A stretch of DNA of 64,000 bases from Vibrio albus (lineage in GTDB: Bacteria > Pseudomonadota > Gammaproteobacteria > Enterobacterales > Vibrionaceae), in NCBI RefSeq assembly GCF_003144035.1, contig NZ_QFWT01000011.1, positions 1 through 64,000 of the forward strand, written 5' to 3'. A program made the translations under genes and the position numbers. This document shows positions 1 to 8,381 of the stretch, in pieces. Under the pieces are notes generated by a model. It did no database searches, had not been told where the DNA came from, and saw only the letters and a list, made by a program, of their open reading frames with translations. Positions within the stretch are counted from its first letter, which is position 1. The number at the start of each line of letters is the position of its first letter.

Positions 1-154
1 AGACTAAGTAAACTTAATCTCGATTGGTCACTCAGTTCATTGAAACCTAATTTGATACCGAAGTATCTCATTTGATTTTCATCAACGAGTGCCCACACAG
101 ATTGATAGGTTTAAATTGTTAAAGAGCGTTGCTTTGAAGCTTTCCTCAAAGCGG
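1..154 (-). promoter_or_regulatory. rRNA operon leader (5' external transcribed spacer) with boxA
   Basis: Read on the minus strand, this is the leader of a ribosomal RNA operon whose 16S gene lies beyond the left edge. It contains the antitermination boxA motif GCTCTTTAACAA (complement of 116-127), followed about 12 bases later by CAATCTGTGTGGGCACTCG (86-104). Both are hallmarks of the E. coli and Vibrio 16S leader. BoxA recruits NusB/NusE and lets polymerase pass Rho sites in untranslated rRNA. The 16S sequence itself is not in the window. Confidence 0.85.
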
Positions 155-160
155 ACGTGC

Positions 161-188
161 ATTTTAGCGAGATAACTGTCAGTGTCAA
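161..188 (-). promoter_or_regulatory. rRNA operon promoter P2
   Basis: On the minus strand a perfect -35 box TTGACA (complement of 183-188) is followed by 16 bases and the -10 box TAAAAT (complement of 161-166). It sits between P1 and boxA, where the constitutive P2 of gamma-proteobacterial rRNA operons lies. Confidence 0.75.
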
Positions 189-277
189 ACACTTTTTCAA
201 TTTTATTTCTCAGAAGCTTTCGTCCTGACTGACTCTTGGCTGAAGCCTTGTGGGCTCTGCCGTGTCAGTGAGGCGGC

Positions 278-305
278 ATTATAGAGATCCCAATCACATT
301 GGCAA
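278..305 (-). promoter_or_regulatory. rRNA operon promoter P1
   Basis: The minus strand reads TTGCCA (complement of 300-305), 16 bases, then TATAAT (complement of 278-283). A GC-rich discriminator and CACTGACACGG follow, as in E. coli rrn P1. The A/T-rich tract at 311-334 is at the right distance to act as an UP element. The GC-rich discriminator is the known determinant of stringent (ppGpp/DksA) and growth-rate control in this promoter class. Confidence 0.85.
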
Positions 306-339
306 CCCCTTTTTTCATAAAAATGTAAAAAAAGGGGTT
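304..339 (-). terminator. Hairpin after clpB
   Basis: AACCCCTTTTTT (304-315) pairs with AAAAAAAGGGGTT (327-339) just beyond the clpB stop. It probably ends the rluD-pgeF-clpB transcript before the rRNA promoter. The same A/T tract may double as the P1 UP element. Confidence 0.5.
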
Positions 340-391
340 ATATGCTCAAGGAGTGAACGAATTGGCAAAAAACGAAGTTAGACAGCGATTT

Positions 392-2980
392 TTAGTCCTC
401 AAGTTTACTTTGATACGCCATTATTTTGCCGTTACTGACCACTAATTGAACGGTCTTGTCCGTACTCACCTCTCCAGACAATATGGATTTCGCTAACGGG
501 TTCTCAACACTATTCTGAATTGCCCGCTTCAATGGCCTTGCACCATAGACAGGATCAAACCCGACTTCAGCTATCACTTCCAACGCTTTGTCAGATATTT
601 CAAGTTCGTAGCCATGTTCCAGCATTCTGGACGCAAGACGCTGCAGCTGAATTTGTGCTATCGACTTGATATGTTCTTTGCCCAGTGGATGGAACACAAC
701 GGTTTCATCTACCCGGTTAAGAAACTCAGGACGGAAATGCTTGTGGACCACATCCATCACCTCATTCTTAATACCCTGATAGTCAAGATGCATGAAGTTT
801 TCCTGGATTCGGGATGAGCCCAGATTAGAAGTCATAATGACAACGGTGTTTCTGAAATCGACCGTTCTTCCCTGTCCGTCAGTCAACCGGCCGTCATCCA
901 GCACCTGCAGCAGAATGTTAAATACATCCGGGTGTGCTTTTTCCACTTCATCCAGAAGGATGACAGAATAAGGTTTGCGACGAACAGCTTCTGTCAGATA
1001 TCCACCTTCTTCATAGCCGACATAGCCAGGAGGAGCCCCAACCAGACGCGCCACTGAATGTTTTTCCATAAATTCGGACATATCAATCCGGACCATGGCA
1101 TCTTCACTATCAAACATAAAGTTGGCCAATGTCTTACAGAGCTCTGTCTTACCAACCCCAGTCGGACCTAAAAACAGGAAGGAACCAATTGGCCGGTTCG
1201 GATCAGAAAGTCCAGCGCGACTACGGCGTATCGCATCGGCAACCACTTCCACCGCTTCTTCCTGTCCTACGACTCGTTTGTGTAAGGCCTTTTCCATATG
1301 TAATAACTTATCTTTCTCGGCCTCCAGCATTTTGGATACCGGTATGCCAGTCTGTTTTGAAAGCACTTCTGCAATTTCCGCCTCTGTCACTTTGTTTCTC
1401 AGCAGAGTCATCTCCTGCATTTCTGCCTGAGTGGCCAGATCCAACTGCTTTTCCAGTTCAGGAATCCGACCATACTGAAGTTCTGACATACGGTTCAGAT
1501 CACCAGCCCGACGAGCCACATCCATATCCATACGGGCTTGTTCCAGTTCAGACTTTATATGCTGGGTACCAGAAAGCGCGGCTTTCTCTGTTTTCCAGAT
1601 CTCTTCCAGCTCGGCATATTCGCGCTCTTTTTCATTTAATTCTTCATTCAGAGCCTCAAGCCTTTTCACACTAGGCTCATCGTGATAATTCACCAGCGCC
1701 TGCTGCTCTATTTTCAACTGGATGATTTTTCGATCCAGTCGATCCAGAGATTCAGGCTTGGAGTCCATCTGCAGACGAATGCTGGAAGCGGCTTCATCGA
1801 TCAGATCAATGGCCTTATCCGGCAACTGACGATCAGAGATATAACGATGAGATAAGCTGGCTGCGGCCACAATAGCCGGATCAGTAATTTCAACATGGTG
1901 GTGAAGCTCATAACGTTCTTTGAGTCCACGCAGAATCGCGACCGTATCCTCAACGCTTGGCTCGTCCACCAGCACTTTCTGGAAACGGCGCTCCAGTGCA
2001 GCATCTTTCTCAAGGTACTGGCGATATTCGTCTAAGGTAGTCGCGCCAACGCAATGCAGTTCACCTCTGGCTAACGCAGGCTTGAGCATATTACCCGCAT
2101 CCATAGAGCCTTCGCCTTTACCGGCACCAACCATGGTATGCAGCTCATCAATAAAGAGGATGATATTTCCCTCTTCTTTTGCCAGTTCATTCAGCACGGA
2201 TTTCAGGCGTTCTTCAAACTCACCACGATATTTTGCACCGGCGACCAAAGCGCCCATGTCCAGAGAGAGAACCCGACGACCGCGCAGCCCCTCAGGCACT
2301 TCGCTGTTGATAATACGCTGCGCTAACCCTTCTACGATGGCCGTTTTACCTACCCCTGGCTCACCAATAATTACCGGATTATTTTTTGTTCTGCGCTGCA
2401 ATACCTGAATGGTTCGGCGGATCTCATCATCTCGACCGATAACCGGGTCCAGCTTACCCTGCTCTGCCCTTTCGGTAAGATCGATGGTGAATTTTTCCAG
2501 AGCCTGACGTTTCTCTTCCGCATTGGGATCATCCACTTTCTGCCCACCACGAACTTTTTCGATGGCTTCGGTGACAGACTCTTTTGTCAGCCCTTGCTCT
2601 CTGAGCAGAGTCCCAAGCTCACCTTTATCTTCGATAGCCGCAAGTAAAAAGATTTCGGAAGAAATATAAGCATCTTTTCGGTGCTGAGCCACTTTATCGC
2701 ACAGGTTAAACAGCACGCCCATATTATTGGATAACTGTACGTCACCCCCTATTCCGCTGACTTTCGGTAAGCGATCCAACATTTCTGCAAGTTTGGATCG
2801 CAGCTGTACGACGTCAACATCCAGCATGGTAAGCAACGGACGGATCGTACTGCCATCCTGATTCAGCAGTGCAACCATAAGGTGGACCGGCTCGATATAC
2901 TGATGGTCACGTCCCAAAGCCAAAGACTGAGCATCAGAAATAGCTAACTGAAATTTACTGGTAAATCTGTCTAAACGCAT
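392..2980 (-). CDS. clpB: ATP-dependent disaggregase ClpB
   Basis: This cytosolic Hsp104-class chaperone works with DnaK to pull polypeptides out of aggregates through a hexameric pore. The 862 residues match the usual 857-860. An N-terminal Clp repeat domain (about 1-145) precedes the first AAA module with Walker A GEPGVGKT at 206-213. A charged coiled-coil M domain (about 410-530) and a second AAA module with GPTGVGKT near residue 607 follow, the latter with sensor motif TSNLGS. The start codon follows a GGAGG ribosome site. It is the last gene of rluD-pgeF-clpB, as in E. coli, and has its own sigma-32-type promoter. Confidence 0.98.
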   Translation of the reverse strand: MRLDRFTSKFQLAISDAQSLALGRDHQYIEPVHLMVALLNQDGSTIRPLLTMLDVDVVQLRSKLAEMLDRLPKVSGIGGDVQLSNNMGVLFNLCDKVAQHRKDAYISSEIFLLAAIEDKGELGTLLREQGLTKESVTEAIEKVRGGQKVDDPNAEEKRQALEKFTIDLTERAEQGKLDPVIGRDDEIRRTIQVLQRRTKNNPVIIGEPGVGKTAIVEGLAQRIINSEVPEGLRGRRVLSLDMGALVAGAKYRGEFEERLKSVLNELAKEEGNIILFIDELHTMVGAGKGEGSMDAGNMLKPALARGELHCVGATTLDEYRQYLEKDAALERRFQKVLVDEPSVEDTVAILRGLKERYELHHHVEITDPAIVAAASLSHRYISDRQLPDKAIDLIDEAASSIRLQMDSKPESLDRLDRKIIQLKIEQQALVNYHDEPSVKRLEALNEELNEKEREYAELEEIWKTEKAALSGTQHIKSELEQARMDMDVARRAGDLNRMSELQYGRIPELEKQLDLATQAEMQEMTLLRNKVTEAEIAEVLSKQTGIPVSKMLEAEKDKLLHMEKALHKRVVGQEEAVEVVADAIRRSRAGLSDPNRPIGSFLFLGPTGVGKTELCKTLANFMFDSEDAMVRIDMSEFMEKHSVARLVGAPPGYVGYEEGGYLTEAVRRKPYSVILLDEVEKAHPDVFNILLQVLDDGRLTDGQGRTVDFRNTVVIMTSNLGSSRIQENFMHLDYQGIKNEVMDVVHKHFRPEFLNRVDETVVFHPLGKEHIKSIAQIQLQRLASRMLEHGYELEISDKALEVIAEVGFDPVYGARPLKRAIQNSVENPLAKSILSGEVSTDKTVQLVVSNGKIMAYQSKLED

Positions 2981-3014
2981 GACAACCTCCGGCGAGATAA
3001 TTCTGTTACAAGAA

Positions 3015-3043
3015 AGATGGTCACTGCCGGGAGGATTTTCAAG
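3015..3043 (-). promoter_or_regulatory. Heat-shock (sigma-32) promoter of clpB
   Basis: In the pgeF-clpB gap the minus strand reads CTTGAAA (complement of 3037-3043), 14 bases, then GACCATCT (complement of 3015-3022). This fits the sigma-32 consensus CTTGAAA-N13-15-CCCCATNT in both boxes. It would let clpB be induced by heat independently of the genes upstream. Confidence 0.75.
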
Positions 3044-3064
3044 AGAAAAGAGTGTGGATATGAT

Positions 3065-3790
3065 CTATTTTTCGATCCAGATGAAGGAGGCCTGACGTCC
3101 GGTAACGCCCTGACGACGATAAGAATAGAAGCGTGAAGGATCTGAGTAGGTACACAATCCACTGACGGTAATGTCTTCAACGCCAGCCGCTTTTAGCCGC
3201 TGTGTTGCCAGCAAAAACATATCTGCCAGATATTTCCCATTGCCCTTGCTGCGAAAGGCCCATTCAGCCGTGGGATCATGGCTGACAAATACCTCAAAGA
3301 CATCCTGACCGACTTCAAATGCGTTAGCCCCAATAGCCGGGCCAAGCCAGGCCATCACCGGCTTATCGAACTGACTCACCGCATTTTCCACAATCCCGTT
3401 TGCCAGCCCACGCCAGCCGGCATGTACAGCGGCTACCTGAGTTCCCTCAGTATCAGTCAGCAAAACGGGTAAGCAGTCCGCAGTCATCACACCACACACA
3501 ACTGAGCTTGCTGTGGTTATCGCCCCATCTGCGGCCATAACCTCATCAGTCGGCTCACAAACCCGCTGCACGACAGTCGAATGGGTCTGCTCCAGCCAGA
3601 CCGGCTTAGCCGGGAAGTGATGCTCACGAACCAGTAAGTCCCGGTTGGTCTGTACTACATCAGGCTTATCCCCGACATGCATACCAAGATTCAGACCATC
3701 ATAAGGCGGCAGGGAAATCCCACCGTCCCGGGTAGTACTGATTGCCTTTATCTTCGCGGGTGCATTCCAGTCGGGAATAATAACGTCCAT
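3065..3790 (-). CDS. pgeF: Purine nucleoside phosphorylase/peptidoglycan editing factor PgeF (YfiH)
   Basis: This 241-residue protein belongs to the multicopper-polyphenol-oxidase-like (DUF152, YfiH) family. In E. coli it removes peptidoglycan precursors carrying L-Ser in place of L-Ala, and relatives act as purine nucleoside phosphorylases. Family landmarks are GLNLGMHVGD near the N terminus, TADCLPVLL and AAVHAGWRG with the metal-binding Cys and His in the middle, and FYSYRR near the end. Its start abuts the rluD stop, so translation is probably coupled. The conserved rluD-pgeF-clpB order supports the call. Confidence 0.93.
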   Translation of the reverse strand: MDVIIPDWNAPAKIKAISTTRDGGISLPPYDGLNLGMHVGDKPDVVQTNRDLLVREHHFPAKPVWLEQTHSTVVQRVCEPTDEVMAADGAITTASSVVCGVMTADCLPVLLTDTEGTQVAAVHAGWRGLANGIVENAVSQFDKPVMAWLGPAIGANAFEVGQDVFEVFVSHDPTAEWAFRSKGNGKYLADMFLLATQRLKAAGVEDITVSGLCTYSDPSRFYSYRRQGVTGRQASFIWIEK

Positions 3791-4765
3791 TTAAATCTCA
3801 TCCTCATGATGTAGCTTAGCGTCTTCACGCAGCGCCTCAGTCATCGCCACCATATCATCAGGAACCGGAGCGTGGAATTCCAGATCTTCACCGGTAATAG
3901 GGTGCGCAAACCTCAACATAACCGCATGCAAAGCCTGGCGATCAAAGGCCCGGATCATTTCAGCCAGCTCGTCAGACGCCCCTTTAGGGATTCTGGCTCT
4001 GCCACCGTAGGCGATATCGCCTAAAAGCGGATGCTGAATATAGGACATATGTACCCGGATCTGGTGAGTACGCCCCGTCTCCAGACGCAAACGAATACGG
4101 GTATGTTCACGAAAATGTTCCGCTACCCGATAATGAGTTATCGCTGGTTTACCCAACACATTCACGGCCATCAGAGTACGTTTGGTCGGATGTCGGCCAA
4201 TCGGCTTCTCAACTTTGCCACCAGCGGTCATGGTACCAATAGCTATCGCTTCATACTCTCGGGTAATGTTTCTTTTTTGCAGCTCTCGGACCAGGCGTGT
4301 CTGTGCCGGTACCGTTTTCGCGACAACCATCAGACCGGTTGTGTCTTTATCCAGACGGTGTACGATCCCCGCACGAGGCACTTCAGCAATTGGCGGGTAA
4401 TGGAACAACAACCCGTTAAGTACGGTTCCGTCCGGGGTTCCAGCGCCTGGGTGCACAACCAGATCCCGAGGTTTATTGATGACGATAATATCGTCATCTT
4501 CATAAACGATATCCAGAGGCACATCCTGCGCTTCCCAGCGTTCTTCATCTTCCAGTTCAGCCAGCACAGTGATCTCTTCACCGCCCATGACTTTGGTTCT
4601 GGGTTTGGTCACGACTTCGCCGTTAACCTGAACTTTGCCATCCAATAGCCACTCTTTAAGGCGAGAGCGGGAAAAATCTTCAAACAACTCCGCAATAGCC
4701 TGATCTAATCGCTGACCAAGCTGGCTCTCTTTTACTTTATTTGTTAACTCAATCTGTTGGGCCAT
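3791..4765 (-). CDS. rluD: 23S rRNA pseudouridine synthase RluD
   Basis: RluD makes pseudouridines 1911, 1915 and 1917 in helix 69 of 23S rRNA, which matters for ribosome assembly and termination. The 324-residue protein has an N-terminal S4 RNA-binding domain (about 18-80). The catalytic domain follows, with HRLDKDTTGL holding the catalytic Asp, and later TGRTHQIRVH. It is first in the operon with pgeF and clpB and is divergent from bamD, as in other gamma-proteobacteria. Confidence 0.96.
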   Translation of the reverse strand: MAQQIELTNKVKESQLGQRLDQAIAELFEDFSRSRLKEWLLDGKVQVNGEVVTKPRTKVMGGEEITVLAELEDEERWEAQDVPLDIVYEDDDIIVINKPRDLVVHPGAGTPDGTVLNGLLFHYPPIAEVPRAGIVHRLDKDTTGLMVVAKTVPAQTRLVRELQKRNITREYEAIAIGTMTAGGKVEKPIGRHPTKRTLMAVNVLGKPAITHYRVAEHFREHTRIRLRLETGRTHQIRVHMSYIQHPLLGDIAYGGRARIPKGASDELAEMIRAFDRQALHAVMLRFAHPITGEDLEFHAPVPDDMVAMTEALREDAKLHHEDEI

Positions 4766-4901
4766 ATCGAACTTTTTTAAAAACCGTGAGACTAATACTC
4801 ACTTCTATGAAAGAATAAGTGGTTGGGCTATTGTAGCCGTAACCGCTTTAAAAGTAACGGACGCTCAAGAATTATTTGAATCTGAGGAATAAAATCCTGA
4901 C

Positions 4902-5630
4902 ATGAAATACCGCACTTTATCGGGTTTACTGACCTTATCATTACTGTTTGGCTGCTCCAGCACAGAGGAAATTGTACCGGATATTCCTGCTGCTGAACTC
5001 TACTCAGAGGCACAGTCTTCTCTTCAAAGCGGGAATTGGATGACCGCGATCGAAAGACTGGAAGCACTTGATAGCCGCTATCCTTTCGGAGCATATTCAG
5101 AGCAAGTTCAACTTGATCTGATATATGCCTACTACAAGAACAATGATATTCCATTAGCTCAGGCGAGTATTGAGCGGTTTCTGCGCCTGAATCCAACCCA
5201 TGAAAAGCTGGACTGGATTCTATATATGCGTGGTCTAAACTATATGGCCCAAGATCATAGCTTTATGCACAGTGCTTTTAATATCGATCGCTCAGACCGG
5301 GACCCAGAGCCGGCACGTTCTGCATTCAATAGCTTCAAACAGCTACTGCAACGATATCCAAACAGCGTTTATACGGCAGACGCTCATAAGCGTATGTACT
5401 CACTCAAAAACAGACTGGCCAATTATGATCTGGCAACCGCAGACTTTTATCTGCGCCGGGAGGCATGGATCGCCGCTATCAATCGTTGTCAGGAATTGCA
5501 GAAAACCTACCCGGATACGGAAGCTGCAAGAGAATCCCTAAAAATACAACTTGAGGCATATCAAAAACTGGGACTGGATGAAGCAGTACAGCGAACCCAA
5601 AAGTTAATAGAGCTGAATCCTCAGTTTTAA
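4902..5630 (+). CDS. bamD: Outer membrane assembly lipoprotein BamD
   Basis: BamD is an essential lipoprotein of the BAM complex that inserts beta-barrel proteins into the outer membrane. The 242-residue product begins with a lipoprotein signal peptide ending in LLFGC, so the lipidated Cys is residue 18. The remainder is tetratricopeptide repeats rich in AxxxY and RYP motifs. It is divergent from rluD across 136 bases, the conserved arrangement. A strong terminator follows directly, so it is probably monocistronic. Confidence 0.96.
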   Translation: MKYRTLSGLLTLSLLFGCSSTEEIVPDIPAAELYSEAQSSLQSGNWMTAIERLEALDSRYPFGAYSEQVQLDLIYAYYKNNDIPLAQASIERFLRLNPTHEKLDWILYMRGLNYMAQDHSFMHSAFNIDRSDRDPEPARSAFNSFKQLLQRYPNSVYTADAHKRMYSLKNRLANYDLATADFYLRREAWIAAINRCQELQKTYPDTEAARESLKIQLEAYQKLGLDEAVQRTQKLIELNPQF

Positions 5631-5650
5631 TTTCTTTACGCCTGACATAA

Positions 5651-5687
5651 AAAAATGCCGCGAACAAAAAGTAAGCGGCATTTTTTT
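5651..5687 (+). terminator. bamD terminator
   Basis: AAAAATGCCGC (5651-5661) pairs with GCGGCATTTTT (5675-5685) and is followed by more T residues: a textbook intrinsic terminator 20 bases after the bamD stop. Confidence 0.9.
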
Positions 5688-5911
5688 ATTGATCAATTTG
5701 AACAGGACTCGGGTCACAAAAAGTAAGTGTTTACTATTTGTCCACAGCTTTATTTATGGCTGTACAAGCCCCCTAAAAAACACAAGATTTCTAGTCCTTA
5801 CCTTTCCCCAAGGTAACAAACTCCAGTGAATCTACAAGCTTTTTTTAATATTTTCTGAAATAGTTTTTGTGAATGATCACATTAATCTTCTCATTCGAAT
5901 TCCTTTTATTT

Positions 5912-5933
5912 AAAAGTGATCTTGATCACATTT
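5912..5933 (+). promoter_or_regulatory. CRP binding site upstream of raiA
   Basis: The segment has the core GTGATCTTGATCAC, differing from the CRP consensus AAATGTGATCTAGATCACATTT at two positions. Its centre (5922.5) lies about 41 bases before a plausible start near 5963, with a weak -10 TAGTCT at 5951-5956. That is the class II activator position. The rest of the 365-base bamD-raiA gap shows no gene. It holds only the bamD terminator and A/T-rich sequence with short imperfect hairpins (for example near 5746-5763 and 5801-5818). Confidence 0.75.
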
Positions 5934-5995
5934 TTTCCTAATCACTGAGGTAGTCTGGAGTTAACCCATAAGGGATGTTACAGAGGAGATCATCT

Positions 5996-6328
5996 ATGAG
6001 AGTAAATATCACTGGTAAAAATATTGACACAACCTCTGCAATCCGTTCGCATATCGAAGCGAAGCTGAAAAAACTGGAGAAATGGCAAGTAGATATCATT
6101 AACTGTCAGGCGGCTATCAGCGAAGAACCTAACCGGCAGAAAAAATTTGAAGCAACTGTGACTATACCTAAAGGCAAGCTCGTCGCTTCTGCAACTCATG
6201 AAGATCTGTATGCAGCAATTACAGAAACAGAACAAAAATTGGAGCGTCAACTAAATAAATTGCGTCATAAACCTGATGCAAAACGCGCTGCTTACCCAGA
6301 TAAGCCAGAGTTAGATGAAGCGGTTTAA
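5996..6328 (+). CDS. raiA: Ribosome-associated inhibitor RaiA (YfiA/HPF family)
   Basis: RaiA binds the 30S subunit in the decoding centre during stationary phase or cold stress and blocks translation. The 110 residues match the short HPF/YfiA class, with a basic beta-alpha-beta fold (MRVNITGKNI..., KKLEKW, KLVASATHEDLYAAI). An in-frame ATG lies 21 bases upstream at 5975, but ATG 5996 is preceded by GAGGAG at 5983-5988 and gives the family's normal N terminus. The upstream CRP site implies control by carbon status. Homologous Vibrio genes have been reported as targets of small-RNA control, which cannot be seen here. Confidence 0.94.
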   Translation: MRVNITGKNIDTTSAIRSHIEAKLKKLEKWQVDIINCQAAISEEPNRQKKFEATVTIPKGKLVASATHEDLYAAITETEQKLERQLNKLRHKPDAKRAAYPDKPELDEAV

Positions 6329-6361
6329 TGTAATAGCCTGTAAATAGATAAGAGGATTTAG

Positions 6362-6389
6362 AAAATAGCGCCGATAAGGCGCTATTTTT
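6362..6389 (+). terminator. raiA terminator
   Basis: AAAATAGCGCC pairs with GGCGCTATTTTT across a GATAA loop, 34 bases after the raiA stop. Confidence 0.88.
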
Positions 6390-6423
6390 GTCTGAGACGT
6401 TTTTTGCATAGACAAACTTCTGC

Positions 6424-6452
6424 TTGACGCGTACACCCACCTTGCTTATTGT
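6424..6452 (+). promoter_or_regulatory. pheL-pheA promoter
   Basis: TTGACG (6424-6429), a 17-base spacer and TATTGT (6447-6452) lie about 30 bases before the pheL start codon. This fits a sigma-70 promoter for the attenuated leader transcript. Confidence 0.65.
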
Positions 6453-6483
6453 GTATTCCAACTTATGAAGGAACCCATAACCA

Positions 6484-6531
6484 ATGCAAACCACCATCCT
6501 GTTCTTTTTTGATTTCTTTTTTATCTCCTGA
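6484..6531 (+). CDS. pheL: pheA operon leader peptide PheL
   Basis: A 15-codon ORF encodes MQTTILFFFDFFFIS. Six of its residues are phenylalanine, in two clusters of three. It is preceded by GAAGG at 6468-6472 and followed by an attenuator before pheA. Ribosome stalling at the Phe codons when charged tRNA-Phe is scarce would favour the antiterminator and allow pheA transcription. Confidence 0.92.
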   Translation: MQTTILFFFDFFFIS

Positions 6532-6606
6532 ATACACGGGGCTGAAATCGTTTTGGAAAAAGAAATCAAAAACGAACAGAAAGCCTCCCACCGGGAGGCT
6601 TTTTTA
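6506..6606 (+). promoter_or_regulatory. Phenylalanine attenuator of pheA
   Basis: The Phe-codon segment (6506-6522) can pair with AAAAAGAAATCAAAAA (6557-6572). The terminator proper is AAGCCTCCC (6581-6589) paired with GGGAGGCTT (6593-6601) followed by T residues. The mutually exclusive pairings and the leader peptide together form a classical amino-acid attenuator. Confidence 0.85.
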
Positions 6607-6619
6607 ATAAGGATAATAA

Positions 6620-7801
6620 ATGATGACAGACAGTAATTATTCTCTGGATGAGATACGACTTCGCCTAAACGAGTTAGACGACAACCTGCTGCAGATTCTT
6701 TCGGAACGCCGGGCACTCAGTATCGAAGTCGCCAAAAGCAAAATTGAAACGTCTAAACCCGTCCGGGATTCAGAGCGCGAACAACAACTGTTAGTCAAAT
6801 TAATTGAGAACGGTAAAAGTAAGTACCAGCTTGATGCTCAGTATATCACCAAAATCTTTCATACTATTATCGAAGATTCAGTTCTGCTCCAGCAGGCCTA
6901 TCTGCAAAACCTCGCTAACCCTGAATTAAGCAGGAAGCCGCTCGCCAGAGTCGCCTACCTTGGCTCAAAAGGTTCGTACTCTCACCTTGCCAGCCGTGAA
7001 TACTTCGGCCGTAAAAATATGGAATTGGTCGAACTTAACTGCGATAACTTTAAGGAAGTAACAAAAACAGTTGAATCCGGACATGCTGACTACGCGGTAC
7101 TGCCTATTGAAAATACCAGTTCAGGCTCCATCAACGAAGTTTACGATTTGTTGCAACACACCACCCTATATATCGTCGGTGAGCTGACTCAACCTATTGA
7201 ACATTGTATTCTTGCCAACTCAGATATCCGCCTTGAAGAAATAAAAACACTTTACTCTCATCCGCAACCACACCAGCAATGCAGTGAATTTCTCAGCCGC
7301 CTGAAAGGAGTGACTTTAGAAAGCTGCGCCAGCACCGCTGATGCTATGCAGAAAGTAGAAGAATTAAACCGTCCGGATGTCGCCGCTATCGGCAATGCTT
7401 CCAGTGGCAAACTATATGGTCTTCAGACAATCCAGAGCAACATTGCCAATCAGACAGAAAACTATACCCGGTTTATTATTGTTGCCCGTAAACCCGTTGA
7501 GGTTTCTTCACAGATCCCAGCCAAAACGACACTGATTATGTCAACCTCTCAGGAAGCGGGTTCTCTGGTTGAAGCGCTTCAGGTTCTGCAACGCTATGGC
7601 ATCAATATGACTAAGCTGGAAAACCGCCCGATAATGGGTAACCCATGGGAAGAAATGTTTTATGTTGACCTGGAAGCTCACCTCAACTCAGAACCTATGC
7701 AGAAAGCACTCTCAGAGCTGACGAGCATTACCCGACACCTTAAAGTGTTAGGTTGCTATCCGGTGGACAATGTACAGCCAACAGAAGTCAAAATGGATTA
7801 A
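6620..7801 (+). CDS. pheA: Bifunctional chorismate mutase/prephenate dehydratase (P-protein)
   Basis: PheA converts chorismate to prephenate and on to phenylpyruvate, the committed steps of phenylalanine synthesis. The 393 residues split into an AroQ-type chorismate mutase (about 1-95), a prephenate dehydratase domain (about 105-285, with YLGSKGSYSH and the conserved PIENTSSGS) and a C-terminal ACT domain with ENRPIMG, the Phe feedback site. Start 6620 is followed by a second ATG at 6623. AAGGA at 6609-6613 serves either. Expression is governed by the leader upstream. Confidence 0.97.
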   Translation: MMTDSNYSLDEIRLRLNELDDNLLQILSERRALSIEVAKSKIETSKPVRDSEREQQLLVKLIENGKSKYQLDAQYITKIFHTIIEDSVLLQQAYLQNLANPELSRKPLARVAYLGSKGSYSHLASREYFGRKNMELVELNCDNFKEVTKTVESGHADYAVLPIENTSSGSINEVYDLLQHTTLYIVGELTQPIEHCILANSDIRLEEIKTLYSHPQPHQQCSEFLSRLKGVTLESCASTADAMQKVEELNRPDVAAIGNASSGKLYGLQTIQSNIANQTENYTRFIIVARKPVEVSSQIPAKTTLIMSTSQEAGSLVEALQVLQRYGINMTKLENRPIMGNPWEEMFYVDLEAHLNSEPMQKALSELTSITRHLKVLGCYPVDNVQPTEVKMD

Positions 7802-7810
7802 ATCAATACT

Positions 7811-8344
7811 ATGCAGAAAGTCATTGTCGCTTCGTTAAATCCAGCCAAAATTAATGCGGTAAAAAGCGCCTTTCAGGAAGTCTTTCCTGAACAGGCGTTT
7901 GTCTTTGAAGGTATCAGTGTTCCAAGTGATGTATCTGATCAGCCAATGTCAGATAGAGAAACAAAACAGGGGGCGCTGAACCGGGTAAAAAATGCTCGTG
8001 CAGCCGTTCCTGATAGCACCTTCTATGTTGGACTGGAAGCCGGTAATGAGGAAGATGTGACCTTTGCATGGATGGTCATTGAATCGGGTAACCGGAGAGG
8101 CGAATCCCGTTCCGCCAGTCTTATGCTCCCGCCACATGTTGTTGAAGGCGTACATAACGGCAAAGAACTTGGGGATGTCATGGATGAAGAGTTTGGTACC
8201 CAAAATATCAAACAGAAAGGCGGAGCTATCGGGCTGTTAACCAAACATATTCTGACACGAAGCTCCGTTTATCATCAGGCCCTTATCCTGGCACTGATCC
8301 CTTTTATCAACCGGGAACATTTTCCGGATAATCTTCAGAGTTAG
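7811..8344 (+). CDS. yjjX: Inosine/xanthosine triphosphatase YjjX
   Basis: YjjX hydrolyses ITP and XTP so that deaminated purines do not enter nucleic acids. The 177-residue protein opens with VASLNPAKINAV, the substrate loop of this NTPase family, and contains FYVGLEAGNEED and the GAIGLLT stretch typical of the family. It begins 9 bases after pheA and may be co-transcribed with it. It converges on trpR, the same neighbourhood as in E. coli. Confidence 0.92.
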   Translation: MQKVIVASLNPAKINAVKSAFQEVFPEQAFVFEGISVPSDVSDQPMSDRETKQGALNRVKNARAAVPDSTFYVGLEAGNEEDVTFAWMVIESGNRRGESRSASLMLPPHVVEGVHNGKELGDVMDEEFGTQNIKQKGGAIGLLTKHILTRSSVYHQALILALIPFINREHFPDNLQS

Positions 8345-8355
8345 TTGTCGATATC

Positions 8356-8381
8356 ATCCCTGCGAAAGCAGGGATTTATTT
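8356..8381. terminator. Shared terminator between yjjX and trpR
   Basis: ATCCCTGC pairs with GCAGGGAT around a GAAA tetraloop between the convergent genes. It overlaps the first bases of the trpR stop region. The T-rich flank follows on the plus strand. Confidence 0.65.

Noticed and set aside
1095..1674. Long open frames antisense to clpB, and similar frames opposite ileS, murJ, rluD and gshA.
   Set aside because: They lie inside well-conserved genes, have no ribosome sites and encode low-complexity translations typical of shadow frames.
5868..5881. TGTGA-ATGA-TCACA upstream of raiA as a second CRP site.
   Set aside because: The spacer is 4 bases, not the 6 required for CRP.
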